A stretch of DNA of 64,000 bases from Malachius bipustulatus (GCA_910589415.1 OU342632.1:12279507-12343506), one strand, 5' to 3'; counted from the first letter of the stretch, positions 22,301 through 34,338 are shown. The notes: generated by a model from the sequence alone, not told the origin. Numbers and translations: made by a program.

Positions 22301-25300
22301 TTTTCTCCTGAAAAATAAGCTCGCAGAGGAGATATAATATATCTTATTATATCATATTCTCAAATTAGTGTACTAATTTTAGATCAAACGAGCGTCTAGC
22401 ATGTCAGCGAAATGATATCCTCTACTGGATGGAAATCCGCTACATCTGTTCCAAACCACTTCGGCCTTCTCAAGAGAGCAATTAAATTAAACGCCTTTCT
22501 ACGTTCTGGAAGTTACGAACAATAGGGGCGAGTCAGTGTTCGTGCTGTTGTGTGACTGGGCATTAAACAGCCTCCTGTTTTATTTTTGAATAAAAATAAA
22601 TTTCGACCGCATTGAAACTTTGCAGATTATAATTAATTACTGAGCCAAAAAAGGCTCATGTAACCAGAATGTTGTGTTTCTCTCTACTATTCAACTGTGT
22701 CTGCACTCTGCATGCCCTCCGGGTACGCTGCGTCTTTCATTCTCTTCACACAGGATAACGAACGTCGAGCGGAAATGTAATAATGGCCATACGGGTTCCA
22801 GAAATGTCGGCAGCGTTGTAACATTTGTTTCAGACTTCATTGACATTATTGACAGACTTATTGTGGGGGAATTGGCTTTAAAGGATAGTTAATGCCGTTC
22901 TTTGACAATGCATCTACAAGAGACCCAGCTGTCAGGCTTGATTGAACAACGAGTATGCTCATTATTTTTAGTTCACGATAACAATAGGAATCATAACTTT
23001 TATTACTTCATGTAAGTTTCATAGAAACTATTGTTTGCTTTGTATATTTTTACATACATACTTGTAGGTACAATGCACAATGCATGAATCTCCTAGTAAT
23101 TTAATATGATCAATTCCCATTCAATGTATTCTAATTAAATATAGGAAAAGAAAATCGAAATTATAAACCTGATGAAGCACTGTCTTTTTGTGCTTTCTTG
23201 GCCCATTCTATCCATCTCCATCCTACATTGGTGATGGGAACCGTAATATTTACAAATGTTGTTCAAGAATCTGTCATTTTTATTGCCATTGATTTTTGTG
23301 AAAATTTAATCTGATCGTAAGTTTAATGATGACGTACACACTCATGCCGTAAGATAACAGAAGCACGTTCACATATAGAAGTCAATCATAGCTCAGCCGG
23401 TGAAATAGTCATTAATAAGCGAATAATCAAGAGTTAGAGCCAATCACAGCGAACAGATTCAGTAAATCACGCATTGGACGCGCTCATTTCACATACTACA
23501 AGAACTATAAGGTACATAAAATTTATGTTCTTAGTGGACTACGTATATTGTGTAACTAAGTATGATTCGATTTGAGAGAATAAATTAATCAACCCTTCTA
23601 GATAGGTTCTTCCACGCTCGTAATGGTTGACAACATAAGCTTAATAGGTACAATTATATAGTTTGTATCCATTTACAATACTGACGATGCTTTTAGTAGA
23701 TAACCTACGTAATAGGATGTTTAAACTGGAAGTTTATATTGACCCACATTGTATAAGTGCATGGAAAATGATATCGACGTCTACAGTAACATGACAGACA
23801 AGCAAGCTTAGTAGTCTACTCTACTATAATCAGTACTTACTCAAAATAAGCAAGTTTCCAAATTTGGTATCTCATAATACTTATTTATAACCGTGTAATA
23901 GTAACCACGAGGAATCAAGCAATGTAAAAGCCTTTTCTCATGCTTATCCAGTTAGAACCTATTTTTTTTTTTTCTTTCATAAGCAATCTTCAACCAGTTT
24001 TGCTAGTAAGCCCAATTATTATTTTTTTTAACAAACATAAAATGATTGAAGAAACTGTATGAAGCAATAGATTTATTGCAGTGTGAAATTCTCAAACCAG
24101 TTCAACAGACTGTGGGTTGTGCGAAATACTCTTTCATGTAGTTTTCTTTGTACCTATTTCTTTATGACATCAATTACTCTAAATAGATATCATGTATTAT
24201 TTATAAAATTAGTAATTTATGTCACTTCTTGCATTTCTCTCTTGTATAAATCATTAAAAGGCAAAACCGACCGCCCAGGCTAGAATAACAATTACCTACA
24301 CACAAGAGCCCCAGGTGGATTCCGGTTAGAGACATGGTTGTTGCATGGTATATCGTTCCCAGTAAAGGTTACATTAGAAGAACTGTTTGTCATAGAAGGA
24401 AACAATGTAATGCCGGTCATTCTGGCGAGGTGAATTAAACATCAAACATGTGAGCGATGCGAATGTTAGAACACAACACAATGCGGCCTTTGTGTGGAAC
24501 TTGGGATGCCATGCCAATGAATTATGTAAAACTCGAACGGAAGGCCGCTAATAGCAATAGCCAGGTTAAAAGCGTCTGAAATCGAAGCCTATCTAGGGGA
24601 CGTTCATACTTTCTCATATACCAAAGAAGGTGATACTGCCTGTTATAATAATAATCCGTATGTATAGGTATGAACATAATATTATGTAAAAATTATTTAC
24701 CTACTCATATAATCCTGCAAAAAAAATGTAAATGACTTGTATGGATGTCTCGTCTAGCAGTCACAACAAATTTAACCATAATTAGTTTTGCAGGATATCG
24801 ATAATTAATAATAATCATCGATGCTGATGTAAAATCATTGCTCTAGATTACTGCAAAAGCGGATCATCAGCATGAATAATAGATCTCAGTACTTTTTCTA
24901 ATTTTCTAATTTCTAAGTGGCGTTCTAATTCTTTATCTTACAAAATTAAATTTAAAAAAAAACTACGTATATAAAGAAAACTCTGTCGTTCCTTGGAACC
25001 TCTATTTTCAAAATTAGCAAATTACAGCAGAGATAAAAATCAATCACCCCCCACAAAAAGGCACTTAATTAGATCTGAAAGCGCTCAATTTTTTCTAAGC
25101 TCGCACGTTCTGGTAGGTAGTGAGTGAAAATATGTGCGCTGAGAATCATTTATAGGCCGTTTACTCGTAATTTTCCAGGAAATTAAATTCATAACAGTTC
25201 ATTTAAGGAGGCCTTAAGAAACCAGTTTCGCTCTGGTAGAAGAAATTATATTCAATGGACTCCAATTATTATTAAACAGAAAAAAATAACAATAATTATT

Positions 25301-25670
25301 ATTGTAGCAAATTGATGCATGAGACATGACTTTTTGGTTAAAGTTCTTGTAACTTGGAAAAAATTATTTGGATACCTTTATAGAATGACAAAACTATAAT
25401 AATACTAGTCATTCTTCTTCAGCACAGAAAATTTTCTGAATATTTACAAAACAAAATAATCAATTTCATAACATCTAAGAGACACGATTTACCAACGAGT
25501 CTTATATTAGATCCAAGGGATACAAGATTTTCCACATAATTCATCCATAAAATGCAACCAGAAGAGGCAGTGATTAATAATTAGAGAGCAGATTATACAT
25601 CATAAAGAATTGGGATACAGAACGGAATAATTCAGGCAACTTCGGTAATGGTAAAAAAACTTATAAAATC
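19371..25670. other. 6.3 kb without recognised genes or transposon ends
   Basis: The longest quiet stretch of the window. Open frames (for example 19573-19869 plus, 21289-21516 minus) are short and composition-driven. Slightly G+C-richer islands occur at 20040-20200, 21060-21190 and 22380-22560 and could be exonic or regulatory, but I see no splice-bounded coding sequence or known motif. A (ATA)8 microsatellite lies at 21383-21406. This is the most likely place for single-copy host DNA. Confidence 0.35.
21383..21406. repeat. (ATA)8 microsatellite
   Basis: Eight uninterrupted ATA/AAT units, read directly from the sequence. Confidence 0.9.
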
Positions 25671-26805
25671 GTGATCGCATCTGTTCTTATTGTCCACCCA
25701 GACATGCCATATCAGCAAAGAACAACAACTACATTGACTTCCTCAACCATCAAGGACATGGATTATATCAGCAAATTACATCAAGTTGATGAAGCATGGG
25801 ACATGGACTCCGATCACTCTCCCATTTCGCTCCCCCTCAATAACACTATTATTCAAAAGGAGAATGCTCTAAGGCTAACAAATAGACTGACGGACTGGCA
25901 TAGTGTTTCAGAGTAAACCTGGAAAACACTACCTATCAACACATGTATCAACCCGATTAGGTACCACAAAACAACCAGATGAAGAGGTAGAAGTACTTGG
26001 TACAAATATACAGCAAGCGGCACAGAATAACACTCCAACCACTACCCAGCGAACAAAGAGAAATATCTACCCTAAAGTAATCAAGACTCACTGGATAAAT
26101 GAAACTGAGACGAGAATGGCAACAGACTAGAGCTCCAGCAGACAAAACAAGACTCAACAATGGTACGCAGCAGTCAAAAAGGGCAATGCAATGCAAAGAA
26201 CCACAAACGAATCTATTAGTGATTATCATGCCGAGCGGACAAATGATCCAGCCTCCGACTATTCTTTCTGGAAGGCCACTAAGAGACTGAAACGACCGAC
26301 AATCCAAAATGCTCCAATCAGGAAGTAGATGGCAGCTGGGCCAGAAACAAGTACAAATAGCAAACAGATTCGTAGAGCACCTTAAACATACATTCCAAAC
26401 AAATCCAGGAGAGGAACTACTAGATCAAGAAATCGTAACCAAACATAAAAAAAAGATCAAATCAACTTCTCCTAAAGAAATAGCGAGAGAAATAAAGGAT
26501 AATATCGATCCAAAAAAGCCCCTGGCTTCAAATTAATCACTGGAGATATGCTGATGAAACAACTTCCGAAGAAACCAATAATCAAGTTTACACATCATTT
26601 AGACTGAGGTATGTACCGAGGATGTGGAAGGTCTCAGAAACCATCATGATCCTTGAACCAGGAAAATCTTCCCATAAGAAGTTTAATCGTTTAGGTACAT
26701 TTTTGCCACCGAAGAATTGAATTTAATACCGATGAATCATCAGTTTGGAATTAGGGAGTCTCTCTCAATGATAGACCAGGTACACAGAATTATATCTTTA
26801 GCCAT
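25671..26805 (+). pseudogene. Decayed Jockey-like non-LTR retrotransposon (ORF2 fragment)
   Basis: Fragments of an ORF2 follow each other in the expected order on the plus strand, with frameshifts between them. The end of the endonuclease comes first (MDSDHSPISL, about 25805-25830), then RLTNRLTDWH. The linker follows, with TNDPASDYSFWKATKRLKRP and RFVEHLKHTFQTNP. The start of the reverse transcriptase comes next (SPKEIAREIKDNI, KKPLASN or GFKLITGDML in the neighbouring frame, and PRMWKVSETIMI near 26615-26655). Last is MNHQFGIRESLSMIDQVHRI (about 26735-26795), the RT motif normally written HQFGFR. This order and wording are typical of Jockey-clade elements. The rest of the RT is absent. It is non-functional. 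Confidence 0.85.
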
Positions 26806-26924
26806 TTTCAAGGCGATTTTCACTTGTTTATAACTCATAACCCAGGTACCAACTCAATTTGAAATGCAACTGTAAAAACCATTCGTATTGGATTTTTTCA
26901 AGAAATAATAAAAATGTCATAATA

Positions 26925-26988
26925 TACAGGATCTCCCATTTAAAAAAATATAAGACGTCGTCATTACTGTGCCAAGGAATACTCTGTA
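26925..26988. mobile_element. Solo 64-bp TA-flanked micro-element
   Basis: Begins TACAGGATCTCCCATTTAAA and ends ACTCTGTA, with TA at 26923-26924 and 26989-26990. It is exactly as long as the module at 4055-4118, and both have the CCATTT(AAA) run just inside one TACAG end. It may be the smallest mobile or remnant form of the TACAGGG family. The terminal match between its own two ends is weak. Confidence 0.45.
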
Positions 26989-26990
26989 TA

Positions 26991-28588
26991 AAAAATATAA
27001 CGTAGAAAAGATGACACAGAATCCAGAAAAAAATGAAACAAAATCTCAAATTATAAAACGATATGCATATTCCTCATCTAAGCCATCTGTCACCGATTTA
27101 TATTAACAAAACGAAAATCAATTCTTGTGACCTCGCTCGTTGTTCTAAGTATTGCGACATTGATTTCGCCGGAATTGAATATTCCAATAATCTGCGAAGG
27201 AGCTTCAAAATTTTAATAGCAGCACTCAAAAGACGAAATTAAGATCTGGCAAAAGTATCCTAATTAAACGCATTCAGCTGTCTTAAAGTCAGTCATTTTT
27301 AATCAAGAGGGGATAAAAATTTCCATCCACTATCCCCATCACTGACAGCCCATTATGCATTATGCATAAAAATCCTTTAGATCTCATATTTCCCCCATTA
27401 ATATGCATGACGAATACAAGAAGATTTTCGATATCACCCGACAAACCTGCCCTGTTCTATTATTACAGGCAATCCCTTATCCCATGTAAATGCACGTGCA
27501 TGAGCAGGGATGGAATCTCGAATGCGCAGGGTATTTATTAATTATGGGAGGTGATCTGTCTCTCCCCTATCTAGCAAGGAATCTACAGGTTTTGGTATTA
27601 CCCGAGCAGGACAACGGAGCACGGGACCGCTGATATAGACTGGCCCGAGGACACTCGCCTATAATTTTAACCGGCTTTAATCCAAGAATCTATAATTGGC
27701 TGCCACCTAAGGCGTAGATAGTAATTTGTGGTTAGTTAACAAGTATTAGGTTGAGAATACCTAAATAAAGTTTTTTATTACTACCACTTAGGTAAAATTT
27801 TAATGTTTTTTATTGGTAGAATTATCTATTAACAAGTTAAGAATTCGTGTCTTTTTTTTCACTATGAGCTTAAAACATACCTACCTACCATTGTAAATGT
27901 CTTCAACACGTTATTAACTCATTTTTAAACTCTTTCAAAGCGTTTGTCTAAAGAAGGTTAATCTAGGATTTATTATTTTCTTGAAATTGATTCTGGTTGC
28001 ATTTATTTAAAAAGTAGGGTAATTAAACATTTTTAACAAAATAGGTACTTTTACTCTTTCAAATTCTTGTAGGTATTTATTTATTTATTCGATGTTTTTA
28101 ACAGTAAATAACTAGTTAACTAAATTGGTAATAAGAACAAGTGAAAACATGAAACATCCAATATTGTAAATATTAAAAAACAAAGGAATATCAAATAAAA
28201 AAAATTCTGAAATCTCACTCCCAGGTGAAAGTGTTCCCAACATTGGAGCTGCTTTGCTTCATTGTAACGTAATGTTCATTCGCTAAAAAAGAAAATGTGT
28301 TGCACGGGATTCCTCCGTAACACTGGTAATTTTTTGATCAACCGATGTCAGAAAACTCAAAGCTGCAATAATACCCCATACTCCGGAAGTTTCTTGTTCA
28401 ATAGGAACAAAAAGAAGTCTGTCTTCGAGAGTTCGGTATTTTATTTTTTTAATTTTGATTCTGCAGTATGCAGAATTGGAGGAAGTGAAATGAAGATAAG
28501 ATGGTATAGTAGGTATCTGCTCAGGTATAGCATTTCCCTCTTTGCAATTGAGTCAATCAAATCAGGTTTCTTTCCATCGTCTCTATAG
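26991..28588. other. Noncoding; cluster of ATGCAT-type sites
   Basis: No gene or transposon was recognised. At 27350-27500 there are several ATGCAT/ATGCATAA strings and a TTAATTATG, which resemble POU- or homeodomain-type binding sites, in a stretch of mixed composition. This could be a regulatory island, but short AT-rich motifs are expected by chance. An open frame at 28295-28588 is unrecognised. Confidence 0.25.
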
Positions 28589-28795
28589 TTCATGGCCGGA
28601 ATAACGTGCAGTAACTGACATTCGTAAAAAAGCAATTTCTGAGGCAGAAACTTACTTTTAGAGGAAGAAGAATTTTCATTGACGGAGAAGCGGCGAACAG
28701 AAAACGTTCCTCCGAACGTATAAGTTTCTGCTTGACGTGTTTCCGAAATTGCATTTTTACTAATGTCAGCTACTGCACGTTATTCCGACCATGAA
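28589..28795. mobile_element. 207-bp palindromic MITE (TTCATGG ends)
   Basis: The left arm TTCATGGCCGGAATAACGTG and the right arm, reverse complemented, TTCATGGTCGGAATAACGTG pair for about 65 bp with few mismatches. It is non-coding. No clear target duplication was found, so the superfamily is undetermined. Confidence 0.65.
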
Positions 28796-28797
28796 GT

Positions 28798-29635
28798 ATG
28801 GAGCATCCCACAAGTTCTAGTTCTCTAATTACCTGAACTTGGGCAAATCTTAGAACTCGGGAGATTAATCTTATTTGCCTCGGTATATGTCGCGAAAAAC
28901 TACCATGCATCACTGAATAGACCAACAAATCAAAGTTTTCAAACCAACAAATCCTTGTTCTGTAACTCTGGGAACTGACCTACACGATATTCTAAACCAC
29001 GCTAAACCTGCAAAAAAGTCTTGGTAAAAACTGTAAGTTTTGGGAGAAGTATTGACAAAAGTTTTATCTGTCAGTAATGTCCCGGAGTAGGTATATTTTC
29101 ACAGCTATATCACTGGATACGGAAAAAAGTGACCACCTTTTCTAAGGCAGAGTAAGTAACTAAGTTGTAAGTAAGTTTATACAGAAACATTAATTCCATG
29201 CAAACACTGAGTTTGATGAGGAGCTAGAAGTAATTCTTGGTTTCCGCCCCACCACATGATAATTATTATTTTAGCCAGATATAAAGAGAACAACATCTAC
29301 ATCTCCATGAAGTTTACTCCCATTGCGAAAAAAACTTTCAACTAATGCAGTTTTTCGCTCGTATGTGAGCACTTTCAATTAATTTGAACAATATAAATAA
29401 ATAACCAAACATTAGTAATTATTTTCTTTCTCTAATGGCAATAAATCTTCTTGATTATAATTTTATTAACCGATCCTTTGAAAAAGATCGGCTTTCGTAA
29501 ATCAGCAATGCTAAAATGTCAGAAACGTCATATTACATCCATTTCATTGAGCTTGGACTAGAGATGGGAGAACTAGCGACGATCTAAAATAACCTGTTAC
29601 TTTGAGGTACCTATTACAATCAAAAAATGTAATAA
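28798..29635. other. No recognised feature
   Basis: AT-rich noncoding DNA between two foldback elements. I see nothing to annotate. Confidence 0.3.
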
Positions 29636-29637
29636 TA

Positions 29638-30164
29638 TACAGGGTGTCTCATTTAAAATATCAACGTTGTTGCATTTTTTCGAAATAAGCGGCAACGTCG
29701 CAATGCCGAAAATATTTTAGATCGATAGAGCAGAGCCAATTATTCAAGTGACTAAATTTCCAGAAAAATCATATTTTCTAATGTTCTAAATAAACACATA
29801 AACATTTTTTGGAAAATTACATTGCCGATTTTTTATCAGTATCTACACGCTTGTGTAGTGGCTAATAATAAGATTTAAATTTTCTTAAGGTAATCAAAAC
29901 TTTAGCTAAGTAATTAAATTTAGCTAATATAAATTTTATGTCAAAACTGGTTTCCTTCGACATCGGAATTAGCTTATACAGTGTGTGTCACAGGCATGGT
30001 ACACCCCCATTTTTTTTCTTTATTTTTGGAGATAATTTTTTGAAATTTGGTACGTCGCATATTCTCGATAGAGCGCACTTTTTAGCAGAAAATTGAATTT
30101 TTTTCCACATCCGGTTTTTCCGGAAATGTTACCAACTTTTTATTTTTAAATGAGACACCCTATA
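29638..30164. mobile_element. TACAGGGTGTCTC-ended element, partly overlapping the next foldback
   Basis: A TACAGGGTGTCTCATTTAAA end at 29638 (TA before it) faces TTTAAATGAGACACCCTATA ending at 30164 (TA after it). The right end lies inside the left arm of the foldback at 29977-30815, whose right arm carries a mirror copy of the same end. Whether this is a real element or two unrelated family ends in opposition is unresolved. Confidence 0.4.
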
Positions 30165-30815
30165 TATTATTATATATTTGTACGAATCCAACAATACCAC
30201 ATAAGTACCATTTTAAATGTCAAATTTGTTTTTATTTAATTTTTTATTTCTCAATTATAGTGTGCCATGACTTCAATTATGTTCGTCACAGATGCAAAAT
30301 GGTTACACCAAAATGTCCCTTATTGGAAGTACTAGCAGATGGTACCTCGGTACCAATATGGTACCATTTGAAAAAAATGAATTCAGCTCAAAAAATCATT
30401 CCGGTGCGCATTATTTATCCATAAATCACTTAATTTAGTACTTTGAACAAAAATTCGATTTTTCTGGCATTAGATGATCCAATTCGAGTAAAACGAAATA
30501 GTCATGGCACACTATAATTGAGAAATAAAAAATTAAATAAAAACAAATTTGACATTTAAAATGGTACTTATGTGGTATTGTTGGATTCGTACAAATGTAT
30601 AGAATCTAAAAATATAATAATACCTATATAGGGTATCCTATTTAAAAATAAAAAGTTGGTAACATTTCCGGAAAAACCGGATGTGGAAAAAAATTCAATT
30701 TTCTGCTAAAAAGTGCGCTCTATCGAGAATATGCGACGTACCAAATTTCAAAAAATTATTTCCAAAAATAAAGAAAAAAAAAAGGGGGTGTACCATGCCT
30801 GTGACACACACTGTA
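29977..30815. mobile_element. 839-bp nested foldback element (TACAGTGTGTGTCACAGGC ends)
   Basis: Begins TACAGTGTGTGTCACAGGCA and ends with its reverse complement, with TA at 29975-29976 and 30816-30817. The arms (about 280 and 300 bp) match closely apart from small indels near 30164 and 30600. Each arm contains an internal CCCTATA-type end. A further element occupies the centre. Confidence 0.85.
30258..30514. mobile_element. Inner 257-bp element at the palindrome centre
   Basis: Ends TAGTGTGCCATGACT and AGTCATGGCACACTA (15-bp TIR), flanked by TA at 30256-30257 and 30515-30516. The outer flanks are TCAAT and ATTGA, so excision with one TA restores TCAATTAATTGA, the palindrome centre. The inner sequence itself is not palindromic beyond its TIR. 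It is non-coding. Confidence 0.75.
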
Positions 30816-30817
30816 TA

Positions 30818-32300
30818 TGTCAATATGTTTCAAATTATTCTTTCACAAACTATTATAAGATCAATTTTTTGTTGAAATAGCCTGTATTATTCCAACTTCA
30901 AAGTATCACAACTTTCCTTTTGTACAAAAGCCTTTTGTAGTGCCAACACTTACAAAGACCGGTTTCGAATGTTCTACGTTCAACTATGAAAAGTGGCATG
31001 AACTTATGAACTTATCTACTTTAATTGTAATGATAAAAACTTATTAAAAACTTAAAATTATATAATATCATGATTTCCTAATTAAAGATAATTTAGCAGT
31101 TTTATTTACGACAATTCCACTTCACTGAAAATTTTTCATTTGGTTAGTAAACAGGCAATTAACCAACATTCTCAAAAATATTTTGCCATACACTAATAAC
31201 GTTAAAGTAATAATAATTATACGATGATCTATTTTTATATCCTTTTTGAGATTAAACAAAATGATTTTAATTGCTTCTCCTCGCATAAAGCTTTACTTAC
31301 ATCATCTCAGTAAGTTACCATAGATTAATTATAATTGATGTAATATTAATTATTATTACGCTTGCCTATTATTTTTAACACCTGTTGTATATCCTATCAT
31401 ATGAGTTATTTGGCCATAATAATTACTCATACAGACGCATATATATGTATAGTCACGGACATAATTACCAAACAACAATTAATTTGTAATTTCTGAATGA
31501 GATAATTACAGTCCGCTAATCTTCCGGCGCCTTTTAAGACATACGTGACCTACTTTCCGATCATCGCGTTCGGGTGCCGGAAGTTCGTATCTTGCAGGAA
31601 ATCCAGGCTCATTCACACGAACGATTCAATTCATGACCGGGCGGGCACCTTCATTATACCTGTCTTGTCTTGGTACACGATATTATTATTAATGTTTTAG
31701 AATAGAGAGAAACTGTGCCCATAAATCCAGCCATCTACTGTATGTACAAACAATTGAGCATATCAGGAAGTACGTGGTTTAAATAATCATCCAATAAGGG
31801 AGCGTGCGGCGTGTAGCTGACCCTCTTTTGTTTCAGCAATTGCGATTGTTATCAATCAATCGGTGTAATATATTGCATATTATGTATTCACATACTGTCA
31901 TTTGTATGCCTACACTTACAACTTTCTGAATAATATAGCGATTTTCTAATGCATAATAATGTTATGAATAAATTTTAATTTTTTAACTCCAAATGTAACT
32001 ATGTATCGTATAGATATGTTAACATAAATGAATAATAATCATTAAATTCCAATGAAGGGTTAGTGTAAAGGAATAGAGCATGTAACATAACATTAAAAGA
32101 ATTTTTAAGATCCCTTTTTAATTACTGCAGACGTGCTAAAGAAATAAACAGAAGGCGTTCCTACCTATTCATGAAGAAATTTTAAACGCTTCAATTATGA
32201 ATAACGCTGATGGTATCGAAAATTTATTTAGGAGTTGAACTCTTTTAATCCGTCAGACGATCACCAATCATTGATGTATGTAGGCTTTCACGGCCGGCTG
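30818..32300. other. No recognised gene
   Basis: AT-rich noncoding DNA. A G+C-richer patch lies at 31510-31660, without motif or coding pattern I can name. Confidence 0.3.
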
Positions 32301-32362
32301 CTATTGAAATCGTAATTGATTCCAAGCGGTTGTGCTGATGTCTATGGAGATTTGCTCCGAAC

Positions 32363-32394
32363 GTTTCGTCTACAGCTGCGGTAGACATCATCAG
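32363..32394 (-). ncRNA. Hammerhead-ribozyme-like core in the Penelope end repeat
   Basis: On the minus strand the order is CTGATGA, T, GTCTAC, a 7-nt loop, GTAGAC, GAAAC. This gives the two conserved hammerhead boxes separated by a 6-bp stem II. Hammerhead motifs are known in Penelope-like elements. An extra T lies between the first box and stem II, and I could not pair stems I and III with confidence, so activity is unproven. The opposite end repeat has the same layout but CTAATAA in the first box and is probably dead. Confidence 0.45.
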
Positions 32395-32449
32395 CGGTTA
32401 CGTGTGCGAAAACGATGCTTTCACTTCTCGTGTTCACTGATAAGTGATA

Positions 32450-33360
32450 ACTGACTTCGGAGAGCGCTGCTATGCTCCTATTTATAGGGTGACGGTTTGG
32501 TGACATCATACCCCCTTCAATAGCTACCTCCACCACAGTAACGGTCTCTCCGATGATGTAATAGATTACTGAGTCAGACGATGACGCTTTTGGGTCTAAC
32601 GTAATCCTCCGCAGTTTCATTCCTTCATCCCGCCTATTGAAATTATTTGGATGTTTATAAATTTAAATTGTATCAATAGAGTGTAATAGTGGGAAGTAAC
32701 TTTCGTCTTTCCAAAGCATATGGTGTGATCGTCTTGAAGCACGGTGTACTCCGCAATAGCTGACTTATCTGTCTGCCCCAGGTGGCAGGGTTCGGTCACG
32801 CGGATCGATGGGGTCTTTAGCTGAATGGAGAATATTACCGACTTGTTGTGTAGGTTTAAAGAAGGTTTTGATGTCGTAGCGCTGCAGGAGCTCACGGATT
32901 CAATCGGTGACGTTCTTGATGTAAGGGAGAAATGCAACTCCCAAAACCCTTTTTGGTTGTTAACCGGGTATAGTAGGATGTTGGGCTCTGGGTCGTAAGG
33001 CTTTCCTGACTTCTTGATTGGTGTAGCCATTCGACTGCAGAGCAAAATCTTCGTGGGCGATCTCTTCTTGGAGGTGTTATGTCTGGCAAATTCGGGATGC
33101 ACGATTCGCCAGAGTTTTCATTACTGCTTGTTTTTGGTCTGGATGATAGTTGGAATTTTTGTGTTAATACCGACCTATGTATGTTGGTTTTCGGTAGACC
33201 CTGTGCCCTAAGGTGCCATTTTCATGCCTGTTAACGAGGGCATCAAGAAACGGTAGTTTACCATCCTTTTCTATGTTTCTTTTGTATTTCTTCACCCTAT
33301 AAATAGGAGCGCTCTCCCAGTCGTCCAGTTAGTTATCAATGAACATGAGGAGTGGAAGCA
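32450..33360 (-). pseudogene. Penelope-like element ORF: end of RT through linker to C-terminal tail
   Basis: Reading the minus strand from 33360 downward gives, with stops and frameshifts, the C-terminal half of a Penelope-like protein. First comes DDWESAPIYRVKKY, then LPFLDALVNRHENGTLGHRVYRKPTY (late RT, about 33290-33180). Next are NSNYHPDQKQAVMKTL.NRA and the connector AFLPYIKNVTD, followed by RYDIKTFFKPTQQVGNILHSAKDP. LGQTDKSAIAEYTVLQDDHTI (about 32780-32720) corresponds to the late part of the GIY-YIG endonuclease domain. The tail is KHPNNFNRRDEGMKLRRI. The cysteine-bearing early part of the GIY-YIG domain (GVYRIPC region) appears deleted, so endonuclease activity is lost. Two frames of 161 and 92 codons cover parts of it. 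The family call rests on remembered motif order, not on a search. Confidence 0.78.
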
Positions 33361-33477
33361 TCTCTTGCGCACACGTAACCGCTAATAATGCATACCGCAG
33401 CTGATGTAGACGAAACGTTCGACACAAATCTCCATAGATCACGGCTCAACAGCCCGGAATCAATTACGATTTCAATC

Positions 33478-34205
33478 ACCAGTTAGTTTTCACTAATCTT
33501 TATTCAAACAATTTATTCACAAAAAGTAAAATTTTAGTGTATAGTTTTTTTCTAATAGTACGAGTAACTCCTTTACTTGGAGTAAGCATTTTTTCACGAG
33601 CACAAGCAAATTATCAAATTTGACTATTAGTTATAGGCTGCACTGATGATATCTTTTATCTCTTAAAATTTTGCGAAAAAAACACAATATTTTTGGTTAA
33701 CAATTATCACTGGTTTACAATAAACTACCTCTCATTTTTCTTAAGCGAATTTATTTCCTGCTGTAAATTTTTAATTGCAGTGAATGCTAATTCTAATGCA
33801 TATTATAACTGGATAATAATTATAGGTGTTTATTATTACGTACTATTTATTGATAGTTTTCAGGGATATAGATAATAATACAACTGCTTTCACACCTATA
33901 TGTATTTCCTCGTCGCTTTGCTGGGATTTTAATTTTTCTCCTTTGACTCACGGATATAAATAGATAAATAAATAAATTGGCGACTGCAGGTAGGAGGGAA
34001 ATGGGAATGGGAACTCTTAAACAAAAGAGTTTACAATTTTTCTACAAAGTTATTGAGGCCAGTTCCCCAACGCGTTTATGCCTAGAGGACTTGAAAATAT
34101 TTAGGGTCCAGAAGAAAGCAGTTAGACAATATTGGCTGGGTTTGACCAATGTGCGTATAGTCTTTGCAAAGTCCATTGACACGGCAACACCAAAAATAAA
34201 ACCAA
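33478..34205. other. No recognised gene; short open frame at its end
   Basis: AT-rich DNA. A frame open from 33977 to 34213 (plus; first ATG at 34001) encodes about 70 basic-rich residues with no family I recognise. It ends at the edge of a small MITE, so it could be a relic truncated by that insertion. Confidence 0.25.
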
Positions 34206-34212
34206 AACTATA

Positions 34213-34338
34213 ACAAAATTATTATTGAACGATACCTTCGCTAGTCCACGTTGACTTGACGAATATTGACTTATTTTAATAAATAAGTCAAGTCAACGTG
34301 GCCTAAAGAAGGTAGTGTTCAATTTCAATAATAATAAT
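34213..34338. mobile_element. 126-bp palindromic MITE (AATTATTATTGAAC ends)
   Basis: The left arm (ATTATTATTGAACGATACCT) and right arm pair for about 60 bp, including a perfect AGTCAAGTCAACGTGG-type inner stretch. The same end sequence (AACAAAATTATTATTGAACG) recurs at 44482-44502, showing that it is a dispersed family. The target duplication is unclear. Confidence 0.6.

Larger units (their letters stand above)
32302..33476 (-). mobile_element. Decayed Penelope-like retroelement with inverted terminal sequences
   Basis: The two ends (32302-32410 and 33367-33476) are inverted copies of one ~110-bp sequence that includes ATTGAAATCGTAATTGATTC, ATGGAGATTTG and GAACGTTTCGTCTAC. Such end repeats, in direct or inverted orientation, are typical of Penelope-like elements (pseudo-LTRs). 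The interior on the minus strand carries the matching protein remnant. The copy is about 1.2 kb, so most of the reverse transcriptase is missing. Confidence 0.75.

Noticed and set aside
31510..31660. G+C-rich patch as a coding exon
   Set aside because: No long open frame with splice signals and no recognisable protein motif in any frame.
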